Shown: positions 8,906 to 18,872 of the stretch, piece by piece | How the letters are laid out: the number at the start of each line of letters is the position of its first letter | How positions within the stretch are numbered: position 1 is the stretch's first letter | Assembly (NCBI RefSeq): GCF_001635455.1 | Contig: NZ_LWEH01000150.1 | Coordinates: 22,523-86,522 of the forward strand | Direction of reading: 5' to 3' | Length of the DNA stretch: 64,000 nucleotides | Source of the DNA: Vibrio sp. HI00D65 | GTDB lineage: Bacteria; Pseudomonadota; Gammaproteobacteria; Enterobacterales; Vibrionaceae | Translations under genes and position numbers: made by a program | The notes under the pieces: model-generated | The model's input: only the letters and a program-made list of their open reading frames with translations | What the model was told of the DNA's origin: nothing | Databases searched by the model: none

Positions 8906-9583
8906 ATGAAGGTCATTGATTTATTTAAACACCGAGGCGACAGCTTGTCATCGCAACACTCAGAGTTTATGCAATGGATGTCTCCAGCTCTTAGAGACTA
9001 CTGGGGAGACTTTCTGAACCGCACACAAAATAGCCACTTCTTTGCATGGGTTCGTGATCACCACAAACCTGCGGTAAACGAAGATGTGCCATTAGAGCAG
9101 CCAATCGTATTGAAGCCAGAAGCACAACTTGTGTTTGATGAGCTGAGCGAGAAGATTGGTGAAGTTATCCATACTGGAGACTGGATCAATGTAAGCCAAG
9201 ATCGTATTAACCAATTCGGTCTTGTGACTGAAGATATGCAGTGGATCCATACTGAGCCTGAGAAAGCAGAAACTGATTCTCCCTTCAAAACGACGATCGC
9301 ACATGGTTTCTTAACTTTGTCCCTGCTTCCTCGTTTGACTGACAGCGTTGATCCTGACAAGTCTCAATTTCCAACCGCTAAAATGGTTGTGAACATTGGC
9401 CTTAACCAAGTTCGTTTCCCATACCCTGTAAAATCGGGCAGTAACGTTCGTGCGAAAAGTACGTTAACAAAAGTAACACCAATTAAGAAAGGTCTAGAGG
9501 TCGAACGCGAGATTCGCGTAGAAATCGAAGGTGTTCGTCGACCTGGTGCGGTTATCGTTTCGGTGATTCAACTTCACTTCTAA
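8906..9583 (+). CDS. MaoC-family (R)-specific enoyl dehydratase-like protein
   Basis: 226 residues from ATG 8906, which has GAGG eight bases upstream. The C-terminal half (about 85-226) is a hot-dog domain with the hydratase-2 signature GDWINVSQDRINQFGLVTEDMQWIH: catalytic Asp110 and His115, followed by the PFKTTIAHGFLTLSL active-site helix. The ~80-residue N-terminal part (LFKHRG...) is not recognised as a separate domain, though its PALRDYWGDFLNRTQ segment recalls phasin-like helices. Hydratases of this kind make or consume (R)-3-hydroxyacyl-CoA and can link beta-oxidation to polyhydroxyalkanoate synthesis. No other pha genes are in the window. Confidence 0.85.
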   Translation: MKVIDLFKHRGDSLSSQHSEFMQWMSPALRDYWGDFLNRTQNSHFFAWVRDHHKPAVNEDVPLEQPIVLKPEAQLVFDELSEKIGEVIHTGDWINVSQDRINQFGLVTEDMQWIHTEPEKAETDSPFKTTIAHGFLTLSLLPRLTDSVDPDKSQFPTAKMVVNIGLNQVRFPYPVKSGSNVRAKSTLTKVTPIKKGLEVEREIRVEIEGVRRPGAVIVSVIQLHF

Positions 9584-9615
9584 GTGGTTTGTAAGTAAGC
9601 GATTTATAAATATTC

Positions 9616-9648
9616 AAAAAAAGAGAGAGCGTGATGCTCTCTCTTTTT
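9616..9648 (+). terminator. Bidirectional terminator between MaoC and pstS genes
   Basis: A stem built on AGAGAGAGC / GCTCTCTCT is flanked by A-run and T-run and lies between convergent genes. Confidence 0.9.
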
Positions 9649-9674
9649 GTTTTCATAAGACAAAACTTACTCAC

Positions 9675-10490
9675 TTATTTGATGCGAGTGTAGCCGTATT
9701 CTTCAATAAGGTCTTGGCCTTGTTTAGATTTCACAAACTTAATGAAATCTTTGCTCTCTTCAGAAACAGAATCAATCTTGTGCAGCAACAAGAATGGGCG
9801 AGCCAACTCATAGCTATGGTTAGCGATGTTTTTAGATGTCGGTTCTACACCTTCAAAAGTGATGGCCTTGATTGAACGATCGATTGAACCAACAGAGATA
9901 AAACCAATGGCGTGTGGGTTGTGGTTCACGATGGTTTTAACCATGCTGTTACTGTTAACTACCAAGTTATTTGGGTTGATGTCAGACACCAAACGGTCAT
10001 TAATGATCTTCGTTAAGCCAAGCAAGCTTTCAAAGCTGTAGCGTGAACCTGAAGACGCTTCACGAGTTACAACCGCGATAGGTTGATCGTCACCACCCAC
10101 TTCTTTCCAGTTGGTGATTTTACCTTTGTAGATATCAAACAGTTGCTCACGAGAAACGTTATTCACGCTATTTGAGCGATTAGTTACAACAGCTAAACCG
10201 TCAAAAGCAATTGGGAATACTTTGAGTTTGTCGCTCTGCTCTTGATCAGTTAGGTAACGTGAACTCATGCCGATGTCAGCCACACCTTTATTAACCAAGG
10301 TAATACCCGCTGTCGAGCCGATGCCTTGAACCGCGATATAGTTCTCAGGGTGAGTCTTGTTGTACTCCTCTGCTAATACGTCCATCACTCGAGAAACAGA
10401 AGTGGAGCCCGAAATATTGGTTTCTTGCGCTAAAACAGCTTGGGAAGACAGGGCTAACGATAAAAGAGAGGCAAGCGCGACTCGTAACAT
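9675..10490 (-). CDS. pstS: Phosphate ABC transporter substrate-binding protein, PstS family
   Basis: 271 residues from the ATG at 10488-10490, seven bases after an AGGA ribosome site; an in-frame TTG two codons earlier is unlikely. Residues 1-23 are a Sec signal ending SSQAVLAQ. The mature part has the PstS phosphate loops: ISGSTSVSRVMD, GIGSTAGITLV, GMSSRYL and the REASSGSRYSFE loop. It binds orthophosphate in the periplasm and would hand it to a PstCAB permease, but no pstC, pstA or pstB follows, so it must work with a permease encoded elsewhere. A single half-site resembling a Pho box (GTGTCATATAA) lies upstream on the coding strand. This points to phosphate control, but weakly. Confidence 0.9.
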   Translation of the reverse strand: MLRVALASLLSLALSSQAVLAQETNISGSTSVSRVMDVLAEEYNKTHPENYIAVQGIGSTAGITLVNKGVADIGMSSRYLTDQEQSDKLKVFPIAFDGLAVVTNRSNSVNNVSREQLFDIYKGKITNWKEVGGDDQPIAVVTREASSGSRYSFESLLGLTKIINDRLVSDINPNNLVVNSNSMVKTIVNHNPHAIGFISVGSIDRSIKAITFEGVEPTSKNIANHSYELARPFLLLHKIDSVSEESKDFIKFVKSKQGQDLIEEYGYTRIK

Positions 10491-10746
10491 AAACAATTCC
10501 TAGTTAATAACATGTGTCGCATATCATAGGTGGGTTATATGACACTTTTGTGAAATTCCATATGCTTGCCTTATGGTGAAAAGGGCTAATGAATGTTCGG
10601 TTTGAGACCCCTCACGTGAGTAAGACGGGTTTATGGGAGCGTGGTCGGGATTTTGTTGGGGTGGGTTCGCTAAAATCTTGGTTGAGTCCTAAGCTTTCAA
10701 AAGGAATTTCAACTTTGAGAATTTCTATGAAGTTACAAGGAGTGTT

Positions 10747-11109
10747 ATGTCCGTCATCCATATAGAACTTAATCGTCTTCTCGTTGGGGCTGAAAAGCTC
10801 TGTACTTCCCGTAATAGCAGTTTACCTGTTGATTTAGGCAAATCCTTATTTGAAGAATGTGAGGGCGGTGTGATGTTCTCACAGGCGCATTATCTGCTCG
10901 ACTCATCTCATAGTAATTACACAAACGACATTGCCTGCGTGACTTTTGATGAGCCGTCAGCATGTTGGCTGATTACAGTGCCATTAGAAGATGATGCACA
11001 GTCTGATACTGTGGCTTGGGGACCTTACCCTTATCTTCCTAAATCGAAAGACCTTGAAGCAGTGTTGGCTGAGATTGGAAAAGATCCCAAATCGTACTTT
11101 TGGTCATAA
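10747..11109 (+). CDS. Conserved-looking hypothetical protein, 120 residues
   Basis: The ATG at 10747 follows TACAAGGAGTGTT, a strong ribosome site. The product is soluble, with no signal peptide or membrane segment, and is acidic toward the C-terminus. It has four cysteines without an obvious metal pattern and a tryptophan/proline-rich stretch (DTVAWGPYPYLPKSKDLEAVL). Codon use looks ordinary. I do not recognise the family. It lies convergent to the AraC-type regulator with about 90 bases between stops, so the two are not co-transcribed. Confidence 0.6.
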   Translation: MSVIHIELNRLLVGAEKLCTSRNSSLPVDLGKSLFEECEGGVMFSQAHYLLDSSHSNYTNDIACVTFDEPSACWLITVPLEDDAQSDTVAWGPYPYLPKSKDLEAVLAEIGKDPKSYFWS

Positions 11110-11198
11110 CCACCAACCTTATGTCTTAGCTGGTGGTGATAGAACGCCTAAATCTATCGGCTTCGATGTGCCGAAACCAAATCTTTCACCTCAACTCC

Positions 11199-12029
11199 TT
11201 AAACCTGAGGTTTCACGCTTTGCAGTTGAGATTGTGCAATAAGCGACCGGAAATCTTTCGGTGTTTTTCCATGGTACGTTTTAAAGGCGGTACTGAAATG
11301 TGCGGCGCTCTTAAAGCCAGATTCATAAGCTATTTGGGTAATGGATTTGGTCGACGTTCTCAGCTGCGTTGCGGCATGAGCAATACGCTTGATCTTCAAC
11401 AAGTTTGAAAACGAAAGATCTTCAGCTGATAAACGACGCTTTAGTGTGGCCGGCGACATTCCCATATAGCTGGCTAATGTGTCTAAAGAGATATTATTTT
11501 CAATATTTTGTTCAATGTAGTGAATGACTTTCTGTGTCACCGTTAACCTTGAAGCTCGAGCGATGATAACTAGCAGTGCAGGGTATTGTTCGACCATCAG
11601 TGAGAGCAAACCTAACCCTAATTGACTGAGTGCGTAGTCATTTTTAGTTGAAGAATGAGCTAAAGACATGATGAGGTTTTTCAGTTCGCAGATCTCGGTG
11701 TCGGTTTGGTTGAATTTGATGTACTGGCTGGGGACACGAGTGGATTCTAGGTCACTGAATTGGTTACTGAACTTCTGGAAAATATCTAAATCAAAATCTA
11801 AGCAGGTTGCGCTGAATTCGCCGTTTTCTGTATCTACTGTGATGTCTTTGATTTGGCCTGAGTTATAAAGTGTGAAATCGCCTGCCTGCAATGAGGCTTC
11901 AGTCCCATCGGGGAGCACGAAAGAAATACAGCCTTTTGAAACGATGAAAATACCATTTTTAGAGGCGGGGTACCGTTCTCGTTTCCTGGGGATGAAGTTT
12001 CTGAATTGAGTAACTGTTATTGATGACAT
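11199..12029 (-). CDS. AraC-family transcriptional regulator
   Basis: 276 residues. The C-terminal third (about 165-265) is the double helix-turn-helix domain: NNISLDTLASYMGMSPATLK forms the first HTH and KSITQIAYESGFKSAAHFS the second, followed by FKTYHGKTPKDFR, the family's end signature. The N-terminal ~150 residues look like a cupin-like sensing domain (IFIVSKGCISFVLPDGTEAS, LQAGDFTLYNSG). The ligand is unknown. The target cannot be inferred from neighbours because the flanking genes face other ways. Resembles virulence- and stress-type regulators (ToxT/GadX layout) only in organisation. Confidence 0.88.
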   Translation of the reverse strand: MSSITVTQFRNFIPRKRERYPASKNGIFIVSKGCISFVLPDGTEASLQAGDFTLYNSGQIKDITVDTENGEFSATCLDFDLDIFQKFSNQFSDLESTRVPSQYIKFNQTDTEICELKNLIMSLAHSSTKNDYALSQLGLGLLSLMVEQYPALLVIIARASRLTVTQKVIHYIEQNIENNISLDTLASYMGMSPATLKRRLSAEDLSFSNLLKIKRIAHAATQLRTSTKSITQIAYESGFKSAAHFSTAFKTYHGKTPKDFRSLIAQSQLQSVKPQV

Positions 12030-12097
12030 AATGTGCTTCTTTGGCGTTGTAAACGAGTTGCTTATTAATTTTAGTATTGTTTAAGCACGAGACATTT

Positions 12098-12127
12098 ACA
12101 AAAAAGGCGCTAATAATTAGCGCCTTT
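12098..12127 (-). terminator. Terminator of rnb
   Basis: A 12-bp stem (AAAGGCGCTAAT / ATTAGCGCCTTT) with a T-run on the minus strand lies about 65 bases past the rnb stop. Confidence 0.8.
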
Positions 12128-12191
12128 AGAAGTGAACCTTTTAAGCTTTTGACCTTGAAAGCCGTAACCTTAAAAGCTCTAACCGTTAAAG

Positions 12192-14201
12192 CTATTGAGC
12201 TTCGGTTTCGTTTGTTGTCTCAGGCTCGCTAGGCAAGTCCGCAAATACTTGAGTAGGCTTTGCTACTAAATTACGATTTTCTTGGTTAACTTCAGAGAGA
12301 ACGACTTCTAAAACGTCTCCCAGTTTGTATACCATTTCTTTATCGATAGATACAGTACCCATATCACTGTTGCACTCGATTCTTTCTTTATTATCGAGAA
12401 TGAGAGAACCAGGGACAAATGCAGCGGCACCATTCTCTAGCAAGCGAACGCGCATACCTGCACGGTTAATGTCGAAGATCTCCGCTTGGAAGCGTGTTTC
12501 TTCTGCTGGTGCGTTAGCTAGGGTGCGAGCATATAACCAATCACCAACGTTACGCTCCGCCATACCGTGATGGCGGCGGTGTACCGCAAGTTCATCACCG
12601 ATCGTTTCATCTGGCGTTTGAATTGGTGCTTTGCCAAGGATATGTGCTTTCAGCATGCGGTGGTTAATCATGTCACCGTATTTACGAATTGGAGACGTCC
12701 AAGTCGCGTAAATGTCTAGACCCATTGCGTAGTGTGGTGCAGGCTCATTGCTGATTTCACTGTACGCTTGGAACTTACGAATACGGTTGTCGTAGTAATT
12801 GCTGTCAAGTGAACCTAACCAACGGCGCAATGCTGCAAAGCCTTCAAGAGAAACGATCTGCTCTTCTGTGAACGGTGTTTCTGCTTGTGGGTTAACCAGT
12901 TCAAGAACGTCTGCAATTTTCTCGGCTTTGAAACCAGAGTGGCAGTTGAACACACCTTGGTTAAAGCTTTCTTTTAACACTCGACCTGCACAGATGTTTG
13001 CGCTGATCATCGACTCTTCAACCAACTTGTTCGCACTACGACGCATATCTGCGTGAATAGCAACAACATCGTTATCTTCACTTAGTTCAAAGCGGTAGTC
13101 AGGGCGATCTGGGAATACCACTGCGTTTGCTGAGCGCCATACTGAACGTGCTTGTGCAAATTCGTGTAGATCAGAAACAATCGCTGCGATCTCTTCAGAT
13201 GGTTGCCACTTCTCTGAGGTACCTGTTTCTAGCCAATCTGATACGTTGTCGTACGCTAGACGAGCGTGAGATTTAATGTTCGCTGCGAAGAAGTTGATGT
13301 CATCGCCAATAACGCCATCTTTAGAGACCGTTACTGTGCAGCATAGAGCTGGGCGAACTTCATTCTCGATAAGCGAACATAAGTTGTCTGCAAGGTCACG
13401 AGGTAACATTGGGATGTTACGACCAGGTAGGTAAATAGTGAAGCCACGCTCGCGAGCTACTTTATCCATTACATCATCTGGAGAGATATACGCTGTTGGA
13501 TCAGCAATCGCTATAGTCAGTTCAAAATCGCCGTTTTCTTTCTTTTTCGCGTATAGCGCATCGTCCATATCTTTTGTGCTTTCGCCATCGATAGTCACAA
13601 AAGGAACATGGGTCATGTCTACACGTGCAAGATCGGCATCATCGTTGATCTGCCAGTTGTCGATACCTTCCGGCTCGCTGTTTGGAAGGTCGTTTTGTGC
13701 GAGAGTTACCCACCAAGGTGCGATCTTGTCGTCAGCGTCAGTGATCTTTTCTGAGATTTGCGCCAAGAAGCCATTATCGCCTTTTAGCGGGTGCTGAATG
13801 ATGTGTGCAACAACCCAGTCGCCTTCTTTTAGCGTCTCAGGGTTTAAACCTTTCTGAGCTTTAGCTTTAAGTTGCAGCTTTTTCAGCTGTGGGTGATCAG
13901 GAACAACGTTAAGTCGACCTTTGAACAGCTTTACTCGTGCGATGAATCGAGTAAGACCTTGTTCCACTAGTTCTTCTGGCTCAGCTACTTCACGTTCTTT
14001 TTCAGTACGGATGATAGCGACTACTTTGTCACCATGAATGCATTTCTTCATATACGGTGGCGGGATGAAGTAGCTAGTCTTGCTATCTACTTCTAGAAAA
14101 CCAAATCCTTTTTCAGTGGCTTTGATTGTGCCTTCCTTTTTCGGGAGGGTTTCTTGGATTTGTTGCTTAAGCTGAGCGAGTAGAGGGTTATCTTGAAACA
14201 T
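12192..14201 (-). CDS. rnb: Exoribonuclease II
   Basis: 669 residues, slightly longer than E. coli RNase II (644). The N-terminal ~190 residues hold two cold-shock-type OB folds ([19 protein letters not shown]). The RNB catalytic domain follows, with the acidic magnesium-binding cluster in [16 protein letters not shown] and the neighbouring [12 protein letters not shown]-terminal S1 domain spans about 565-650 ([21 protein letters not shown]). It degrades single-stranded RNA processively from 3' to 5' in the cytoplasm, finishing mRNA turnover. The protein ends with an acidic Glu/Thr tail. It is divergent from deaD, another RNA-metabolism gene, with about 390 bases between them. Confidence 0.95.
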   Translation of the reverse strand: MFQDNPLLAQLKQQIQETLPKKEGTIKATEKGFGFLEVDSKTSYFIPPPYMKKCIHGDKVVAIIRTEKEREVAEPEELVEQGLTRFIARVKLFKGRLNVVPDHPQLKKLQLKAKAQKGLNPETLKEGDWVVAHIIQHPLKGDNGFLAQISEKITDADDKIAPWWVTLAQNDLPNSEPEGIDNWQINDDADLARVDMTHVPFVTIDGESTKDMDDALYAKKKENGDFELTIAIADPTAYISPDDVMDKVARERGFTIYLPGRNIPMLPRDLADNLCSLIENEVRPALCCTVTVSKDGVIGDDINFFAANIKSHARLAYDNVSDWLETGTSEKWQPSEEIAAIVSDLHEFAQARSVWRSANAVVFPDRPDYRFELSEDNDVVAIHADMRRSANKLVEESMISANICAGRVLKESFNQGVFNCHSGFKAEKIADVLELVNPQAETPFTEEQIVSLEGFAALRRWLGSLDSNYYDNRIRKFQAYSEISNEPAPHYAMGLDIYATWTSPIRKYGDMINHRMLKAHILGKAPIQTPDETIGDELAVHRRHHGMAERNVGDWLYARTLANAPAEETRFQAEIFDINRAGMRVRLLENGAAAFVPGSLILDNKERIECNSDMGTVSIDKEMVYKLGDVLEVVLSEVNQENRNLVAKPTQVFADLPSEPETTNETEAQ

Positions 14202-14593
14202 CTTACTTTTATCTTACGAGAACAATTGAGCACACTATAATCATTGCGAAGCCTGATTACTACTTAAAGCCGAAAGGAGCGTAAATTAATTGTCATCTTA
14301 TTTACTAGGTTCAATTCAATTGATGTAAACGGCTATGACGAGATATTCATCAAGTTTTGACGATATGGTAGCCAGTATTGAAAGAAAACCGAAAAATATG
14401 TGATGTAATTCAATTTTTTCTGGCTTTTTTTATGCATTTAAGGAATAATCCGCCTCCCTTAGACGTCCCTAATGGCTTGAAGTGTTTTATTACTGCTTCG
14501 TAACTCTGAATGGAATCAGTATCTGATTGGATCAGTATTGGAAATGGTAGAGCTCCCGGGACCTTTTGTTTACTTATATATAGTGGGATCCCA
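14202..14593. other. Shared rnb/deaD divergent upstream region
   Basis: A 391-base AT-rich spacer between two divergent RNA-metabolism genes. It is long enough for a deaD 5' leader of the kind known for cold-induced csdA in E. coli. No convincing hairpin or small gene was found; the frame running into deaD from 14510 lacks a ribosome site. Confidence 0.4.
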
Positions 14594-16534
14594 ATGTCCG
14601 AATCTGTAATTCAATTTAATGAATTAGCCCTAAACGAAAACATCCTTTCAGCTCTTGATAGCATGGGTTTCGTTTCTCCAACTCCAATCCAAGCAGCAGC
14701 TATTCCTCTTCTTCTTGAAGGCCGTGACGCACTAGGTAAAGCACAGACTGGTACAGGTAAAACAGCAGCATTCTCTCTGCCTTTACTAAATAAAATCAAC
14801 CTAAACCAACACAAACCACAAGCAATCATCATGGCTCCTACTCGTGAGCTAGCGATCCAAGTTGCTGCGGAAATCAAAAACCTAGGCCGTGACATCAAAG
14901 GTCTTAAAGTTATTGAAATCTACGGTGGTGCTTCAATCGTTGACCAAATGCGCGCTCTAAACCGTGGTGCTCACATTGTGGTTGGTACTCCAGGTCGTGT
15001 TAAAGACTTACTAACTCGTGACCGTCTACACCTAGATGAAGCACATACATTTGTTCTTGATGAAGCAGATGAAATGCTAAAAATGGGCTTCGTAGATGAC
15101 GTTACTTGGATCCTTGAGCAAGCGCCAGAATCTGCACAACGTGTACTATTCTCTGCAACTATGCCTCCAATGGTTAAGACAATTGTTGACCGTTACCTAC
15201 GTAACCCTGCAAAAGTTGACGTTGCTGGTACTAACCACACAGTTGATAAAGTAGCGCAGAACTTCTGGGTTGTTAAAGGCGTAGAAAAAGACGAAGCAAT
15301 GTCTCGTCTTCTAGAAACTGAAGAAACTGACGCGTCAATCGTATTCGTACGTACTCGTCAAGATACTGAGCGTCTAGCTGATTGGCTATCTGCACGTGGC
15401 TTCAAAGCTGCTGCACTGCACGGTGATATTCCTCAGTCTCTACGTGAGCGCACTGTTGATCACATCAAACAAGGTGTAATCGATATCCTAGTTGCAACTG
15501 ACGTTGTAGCTCGTGGTCTTGATGTTCCACGTATCACTCACGTATTCAACTACGACATCCCATTCGATGTCGAATCTTACATCCACCGTATTGGTCGTAC
15601 TGGCCGTGCTGGGCGTAAAGGTAAAGCGATCCTTCTAGTTCGCACAAACCAAATTCGTATGCTTCGCACAATCGAGCGCGTAACTAAGTCTACAATGGAA
15701 GAAATCCAACTTCCTCTACGTGACCAAGTTGCTGCTGCACGCGTTGCTAAGCTTGGCGCTGAACTTGAAACAGAGAAAGAAAGCAAAGCTCTAGAAAACT
15801 TCTCAGGTCTTATTACTACCCTGCAAGAGTCTCTAGACGTTGATGCAGCTACTCTAGCTGCAATGCTTCTTAAGCGTCAGCAAGGTAAGAGCCCACTGTT
15901 CTACATTGGTGAAGACCCAATGATCGCTGCTATCGAGCGTGACAAGAACCGTCGTAAAGAGCGTCGTGAAAACCGTGATAACGGTGGCCGTGACTTTAAT
16001 ACTCAAGACTGGGATACTTACCAACTACAAGTTGGCCGTGAGCAAGGTGTTCAGGTTAAAGATATCGTTGGCGCACTAGCAAACGAGCTTGGCCTAACTA
16101 AAGGTTCTATCGGTGCTATCAAACTTGACCAAGGTTCAACTTACGTTCAACTGCCAAAAGCAATGAACTCTGAAACTGCTGGTAAACTAAGCAAGCTACG
16201 CATCCGTCAAAAAGAAGCTGGCGCTGTTGTAGTAGACTTTAACGATTTCCGTGAACCACGTCGTGGTAACGGTGGCCGTGGCGGTCGTGATGGTGGTCGT
16301 GGTGGTTACCGCGGAAACCGCGATGGTAATCGTGAAGGCGGTCGCGGTGGATACCGTGGCAACCGTGACGGTAACCGCGATGGTAACCGCGATGGTAACC
16401 GTGAAGGCGGCCGTGATGGCGAGCGTCGTTTCGACCGTAACCGAGGTGGTGATCACCGTGGCAACTACCGTGGCGAACGTGGCCATGGCAACGGCGGTAA
16501 CCGTGGTCGTCGTCCAGAGCGCAACGAAGGTTAA
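14594..16534 (+). CDS. deaD: DEAD-box ATP-dependent RNA helicase DeaD/CsdA
   Basis: 646 residues from ATG 14594, which gives the family opening MSESVIQFNELALNENIL; an upstream in-frame ATG would add 28 atypical residues. All helicase motifs are present: Q motif (PTPIQ), Walker A (AQTGTGKT), PTRELAIQ, DEAD (VLDEADEML), SAT, RGLDVPRI and HRIGRTGRAGR. After the RecA-like pair comes a CsdA-type C-terminal RNA-binding domain (about 475-555), then a strongly basic tail of RGG and RDGNR repeats from about residue 557. CsdA helps 50S ribosome assembly and mRNA turnover in the cold. Translation and base use look highly optimised, as for an abundant protein. Confidence 0.96.
   Translation: MSESVIQFNELALNENILSALDSMGFVSPTPIQAAAIPLLLEGRDALGKAQTGTGKTAAFSLPLLNKINLNQHKPQAIIMAPTRELAIQVAAEIKNLGRDIKGLKVIEIYGGASIVDQMRALNRGAHIVVGTPGRVKDLLTRDRLHLDEAHTFVLDEADEMLKMGFVDDVTWILEQAPESAQRVLFSATMPPMVKTIVDRYLRNPAKVDVAGTNHTVDKVAQNFWVVKGVEKDEAMSRLLETEETDASIVFVRTRQDTERLADWLSARGFKAAALHGDIPQSLRERTVDHIKQGVIDILVATDVVARGLDVPRITHVFNYDIPFDVESYIHRIGRTGRAGRKGKAILLVRTNQIRMLRTIERVTKSTMEEIQLPLRDQVAAARVAKLGAELETEKESKALENFSGLITTLQESLDVDAATLAAMLLKRQQGKSPLFYIGEDPMIAAIERDKNRRKERRENRDNGGRDFNTQDWDTYQLQVGREQGVQVKDIVGALANELGLTKGSIGAIKLDQGSTYVQLPKAMNSETAGKLSKLRIRQKEAGAVVVDFNDFREPRRGNGGRGGRDGGRGGYRGNRDGNREGGRGGYRGNRDGNRDGNRDGNREGGRDGERRFDRNRGGDHRGNYRGERGHGNGGNRGRRPERNEG
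16290..16430 (+). repeat. Tandem repeats encoding the Arg/Gly/Asn tail of DeaD
   Basis: Short units of about 12 bases (GGTAACCGCGAT and variants) repeat in frame and encode RDGNR/RGG-type RNA-binding motifs. Length variation between strains is likely here. Confidence 0.8.
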
Positions 16535-16575
16535 TCAACCTTTAGCTTAGACGCTCTAGTATAGACACTGAATTG

Positions 16576-16605
16576 AAAAGCCGAGCATTATGCTCGGCTT
16601 TTTTT
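16576..16605 (+). terminator. Terminator of deaD
   Basis: Stem AAGCCGAGCA / TGCTCGGCTT followed by a run of seven T residues, about 40 bases after the stop. Confidence 0.92.
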
Positions 16606-17186
16606 GTGCCTGCTTGTTCGTTCTTCCGACCGCACTGCTCGTAACTAACGCACCTTACTTCACGCCAATATTGATATTACCTCTGCAACCCAGTTAGAAA
16701 TGATCGTTATAACTTCCGGGTAAAGGGAGCAATCACTCTATCTTGTTCCGTTAACATAGCTGTATGGCGTTATAAGACTATACTTAAATCACCTGCTACA
16801 TGCTGAGGTAGTAGTAATAAAAGCCTCTTAAATTGCTATGTAGTCTGCTTACGCAGGGCTCAACTTCGAGAGAATGGAGAGTGTTGGATAGAGCGAATGT
16901 TGTTGCTTCATATTATGATGTTGACCGCCTACCGGATCACTCAAATCAAGTTAAAAATAGTTTAAGCAGTCGTTTACCTTGTCAGTTTGTTCGTTTTCAT
17001 ATTCAACTATTTTTTAATTTTGCTCTCGAAATAAATAAAATGATGACTAAGATCAACTTAATTGTGTTCATTTGGTGATTTTTTAAAAACAAAAGTTGAA
17101 AGATTCAAAAATTATTGAATAATGGGCTTAACTAAAATTGAAGTAAACACTTCATCTAATTCGTAATGCAACAGGATCCATATCCA
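16606..17186. other. Upstream region of ackA
   Basis: About 580 bases with no gene I trust; an 81-codon frame at 16833-17078 lacks a ribosome site and has an atypical composition. The last 150 bases are very AT-rich and probably carry the ackA promoter. Confidence 0.4.
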
Positions 17187-18380
17187 ATGTCTAATTCGTT
17201 TGTTCTGGTTATTAACTCGGGTAGTTCATCCCTAAAATTTGCTGTCATTGATTCTGTTTCTGGTGAAGCAGTGTTGAGTGGCTTAGGGGAGTGTTTTGGT
17301 CTTGAAGATGCTCGTATGAGCTGGAAATATCAAGGCGATAAAACTGAAATTGCTATTCAGGGTGAAGGTAGCCACCACAAGATTGCTATTGGCAAATTGG
17401 TAGGCCTGATGGAAGACCTTGGTTTTACGGCTGATATCGTTGCTATCGGTCACCGTATCGTTCACGGTGGTGAGAAGTTCACTCAAACGGTTCGCATTAC
17501 TGAAGAAGTAACGAACGAGATTGAGAGCCTATCTGATCTTGCTCCACTTCATAACCCAGCAGGTGCTATCGGCATCCGCGCAGCGATTGAAGCTTTCCCT
17601 TCTCTGCCTCAGTTCGCTGTATTTGATACGGCTTTCCACCAAACAATGCCACAACGCGCATTTACTGGTGCAATCGCTAAAGAGCTATACACAGACTTCG
17701 GTGTACGTCGTTACGGTTTCCACGGTACTAGCCACTACTTTGTAAGCCGTGAAGCTGCGAAGATGCTAAATAAGCCTGTTGAAGAATCTAGCTTCATCTC
17801 TGTTCATCTTGGTAACGGCGCATCGGTATGTGCTATCAAAGATGGTAACAGTGTTGATACATCAATGGGCTTCACACCGCTTTCTGGTCTTATGATGGGT
17901 ACACGCTGTGGTGATTTAGACCCAGGTATCATCGAATACCTACTTAAGAAAGGTTGGTCACAAGAGCAAGTCTTCAACTCTCTTAACAAGGAGTCTGGCT
18001 TCCTAGGCGTGTCTGGTCTAACGAGCGATGCTCGTGGCATTTTAGAAGCGATGGAAGAGGGCCATGAAGGCGCTAAGCTGGCTTTCGAAGTATTCACATA
18101 CCGCGTAGCTAAATACGTTGCTTCTTACCTTGCAACACTAGACTCTCTAGACGGCATCATCTTTACTGGTGGTATCGGCGAGAACTCTCTACCAATCCGT
18201 CGTGAGATCCTGAAAAACCTTAAGATCCTAGGTTTTGTTGAAGATGTTGCTGGCAACGAAGCTGCTCGATTTGGCGCAGGCGGCATCATCGCTAAGTCTG
18301 AGATGCTAAGCGCACTAGCAATGGTTATACCAACCAATGAAGAGTTCGTCATTGCTCAGCAGTCAGTTGAACTACTGTAA
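17187..18380 (+). CDS. ackA: Acetate kinase
   Basis: 397 residues from ATG 17187, which gives MSNSFVLVINSGSSSLKF, the phosphate-1 motif of the ASKHA fold; a ribosome site (CAGGA) lies ten bases ahead. Other signatures are intact: RRYGFHGTSHYFVS, MGTRCGDLDPG and IIFTGGIGENS. It interconverts acetyl phosphate plus ADP with acetate plus ATP. In most enterics and vibrios the housekeeping ackA is followed by pta; here no pta follows. Vibrios commonly carry a second acetate kinase alone on chromosome 2, and I infer this is that paralog. The 3' end of this gene is repeated at 34808-34883, bracketing an island. Confidence 0.95.
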   Translation: MSNSFVLVINSGSSSLKFAVIDSVSGEAVLSGLGECFGLEDARMSWKYQGDKTEIAIQGEGSHHKIAIGKLVGLMEDLGFTADIVAIGHRIVHGGEKFTQTVRITEEVTNEIESLSDLAPLHNPAGAIGIRAAIEAFPSLPQFAVFDTAFHQTMPQRAFTGAIAKELYTDFGVRRYGFHGTSHYFVSREAAKMLNKPVEESSFISVHLGNGASVCAIKDGNSVDTSMGFTPLSGLMMGTRCGDLDPGIIEYLLKKGWSQEQVFNSLNKESGFLGVSGLTSDARGILEAMEEGHEGAKLAFEVFTYRVAKYVASYLATLDSLDGIIFTGGIGENSLPIRREILKNLKILGFVEDVAGNEAARFGAGGIIAKSEMLSALAMVIPTNEEFVIAQQSVELL

Positions 18381-18431
18381 TTTAGCTTAAAACTAAATAT
18401 TGAAAAGCGAGCCCAAGTGGCTCGCTTTTTT
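18356..18431 (+). repeat. Left direct repeat: ackA 3' end plus terminator
   Basis: This 76-bp segment (last codons of ackA, its spacer and its terminator) aligns without gaps to 34808-34883 with 8 mismatches by my count. The two copies bracket a 16.4-kb accessory block. Confidence 0.85.
18403..18431 (+). terminator. Terminator of ackA
   Basis: Stem GCGAGCC / GGCTCGC with a 4-base loop and a T-run, 25 bases past the stop codon. Confidence 0.92.
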
Positions 18432-18626
18432 CTAATTACATGTTTAATAGATTATCGTAAAGCAGCGTGTGACAGCATGTTTATTACTAGCTCTATTTAT
18501 TGCTGTATTTCATTTTTTTCCTTAATTCAGCATGTTTGTGCTAACTTGCTTATGTCTCGAAAGTTCACAAATTAAAATTTTGATAGAGGCAGTCAAGTCA
18601 TCCAGGTTTCGTCTCAAATGAATAGT

Positions 18627-18872
18627 GGCTTTGTTACGTAATCCATTTTCGAAGCCGAACAGCCCCATTTAGGATAATTGTTAGCCAATATGGCAGGTTT
18701 TAGGCATACCAAGCCCTGTAAGCTTGTTCAACGCTTTGATCATCGCGTAAGTTTCACTTACTTGTGCGTTGTAATTTCTGAGACTTAGCCGTCCACCAAG
18801 CAAGTGTTTGACTCGATACATCGCCGTTTCAGATATCAAATGCATGTGGTAGCCATAGCACTTTTCTAATGC
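18627..18872 (-). mobile_element. IS5-family insertion sequence remnant (transposase C-terminus and one end)
   Basis: Read on the minus strand, 18872 to 18681 encodes ALEKCYGYHMHLISETAM followed by YRVKHLLGGRLSLRNYNAQ, and ends LGMPKTCHIG. This is the last ~63 residues of an IS5-type DDE transposase, with the Y-(2)-H-(3)-E-(6)-K version of the YREK signature (catalytic Glu and the downstream Lys both kept). The sequence GGCTTTGTTACGTAATCC at 18627 matches the terminal inverted repeat style of the group. The rest of the element is missing. Overlapping residues differ from the copy at 22097, so this is a separate element, not the lost half of that one. Confidence 0.75.

Noticed and set aside
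16196..16550. Three long frames (about 96-99 codons) on both strands over the end of deaD
   Set aside because: They are shadows of the repetitive RGG-coding tail; low-complexity Thr/Val/His-rich translations with no ribosome sites.
16833..17078. 81-codon frame upstream of ackA
   Set aside because: No ribosome site, atypical composition, and it runs through the likely ackA promoter region.
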